Below, piece after piece: positions 38,395 through 38,431 of a stretch of DNA of 38,431 nt. Made by a program: the position numbers and the translations under genes. Positions within the stretch are counted from its first letter, which is position 1, and each line of letters opens with the position of its first letter. The stretch lies in IMG/VR virus record IMGVR_UViG_3300027985_000625, positions 1 to 38,431 of that record, one strand, 5' to 3'. Source of the stretch: a virus. The notes under the pieces were generated by a model, which worked only from the letters and a program-made list of their open reading frames with translations, searched no databases and was not told the origin of the DNA.

Positions 38395-38431
38395 TGGCAA
38401 CCAACGGAGCCTACACAAAAGAGCGCGACAA
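38288..38431. repeat. Terminal direct repeat, right copy
   Basis: Identical to 1-144, as described for the left copy. It covers the end of the connector gene and the first 38 bases of the gp10-like gene. Confidence 0.93.
38394..38431 (+). CDS. Start of the gp10-like gene (duplicate of 107-144)
   Basis: The first 12 codons of the gp10-like gene, cut by the window end. The complete copy is at 107-610. Confidence 0.9.
   Translation, partial: MATNGAYTKERD

Overview
The window is a complete genome of a small tailed bacteriophage with a contractile tail (a myovirus-type member of Caudoviricetes). The first 144 bases (1-144) are repeated exactly as the last 144 (38288-38431). The sequence therefore closes into a circle of 38,287 unique bases, and a gene cut by the window end (37777-38394) is continuous across the join. 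I see no rRNA, tRNA, integrase, CI-like repressor, transposase or DNA polymerase. The phage probably relies on host replication enzymes, and its lifestyle looks lytic, although absence of evidence is all I have for that. GC content is about 50-55 % by eye, with clear AT-rich islands. The host cannot be named from the sequence.

Layout, read as a circle. (1) Plus-strand packaging and head genes run from about 26.8 kb: terminase small and large subunits, a group of small accessory genes with a consensus sigma70 promoter and a glycine-rich repeat protein, a 410-aa protein of unknown function with its own promoter, a portal/MuF fusion, a prohead protease with a nested in-frame scaffold start, the major capsid protein, a decoration-like protein, and neck genes that cross the join to about 1.45 kb. 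(2) The contractile tail and baseplate follow on the plus strand (1.46-9.7 kb): DUF3383-type sheath, tube, tail assembly chaperone with a probable -1 frameshift extension, a short tape measure, Dit-like protein, plug, hub, spike, gp25-like wedge, J-like wedge and DUF2612-like protein. (3) Two paralogous fibre genes, an AT-rich beta-propeller-like protein and a fibre-assembly-like protein follow, then lysis genes (two holin-like proteins and a lysozyme-like endolysin) to 14.38 kb. (4) A tightly overlapping minus-strand operon (19.42 down to 14.38 kb) carries recombination and nucleic-acid genes: RecE-like exonuclease, probable annealing protein, DUF1064 nuclease-fold protein, an HTH protein, an ASCH-like protein and several small genes. 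(5) A 264-base divergent control region (19424-19687) separates it from the plus-strand early genes: an HTH regulator, an alanine-rich repeat protein, a PAPS-reductase-like PP-loop enzyme, a mini sigma-region-4-like protein, and an AT-rich Snf2 helicase/DNA methyltransferase pair. A structured RNA candidate and replication genes of the lambda O/P layout follow.

The most unusual signals are: (a) two triplets of ACGCGT at exact 11-base spacing, plus a G-rich purine tract, inside the replication initiator gene, which look like an iteron origin; (b) a promoter, long hairpin, competing GC-rich pairings and T-tract at 24706-24841 that look like a phage small RNA or RNA switch; (c) a domain shared between the tail sheath and a tail fibre; (d) the AT-rich helicase/methyltransferase cargo; (e) a possible frame change or dual coding in a small gene at 19054-19299. 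Translational coupling by ATGA, TAATG and TGATG overlaps is pervasive and supports most start choices.
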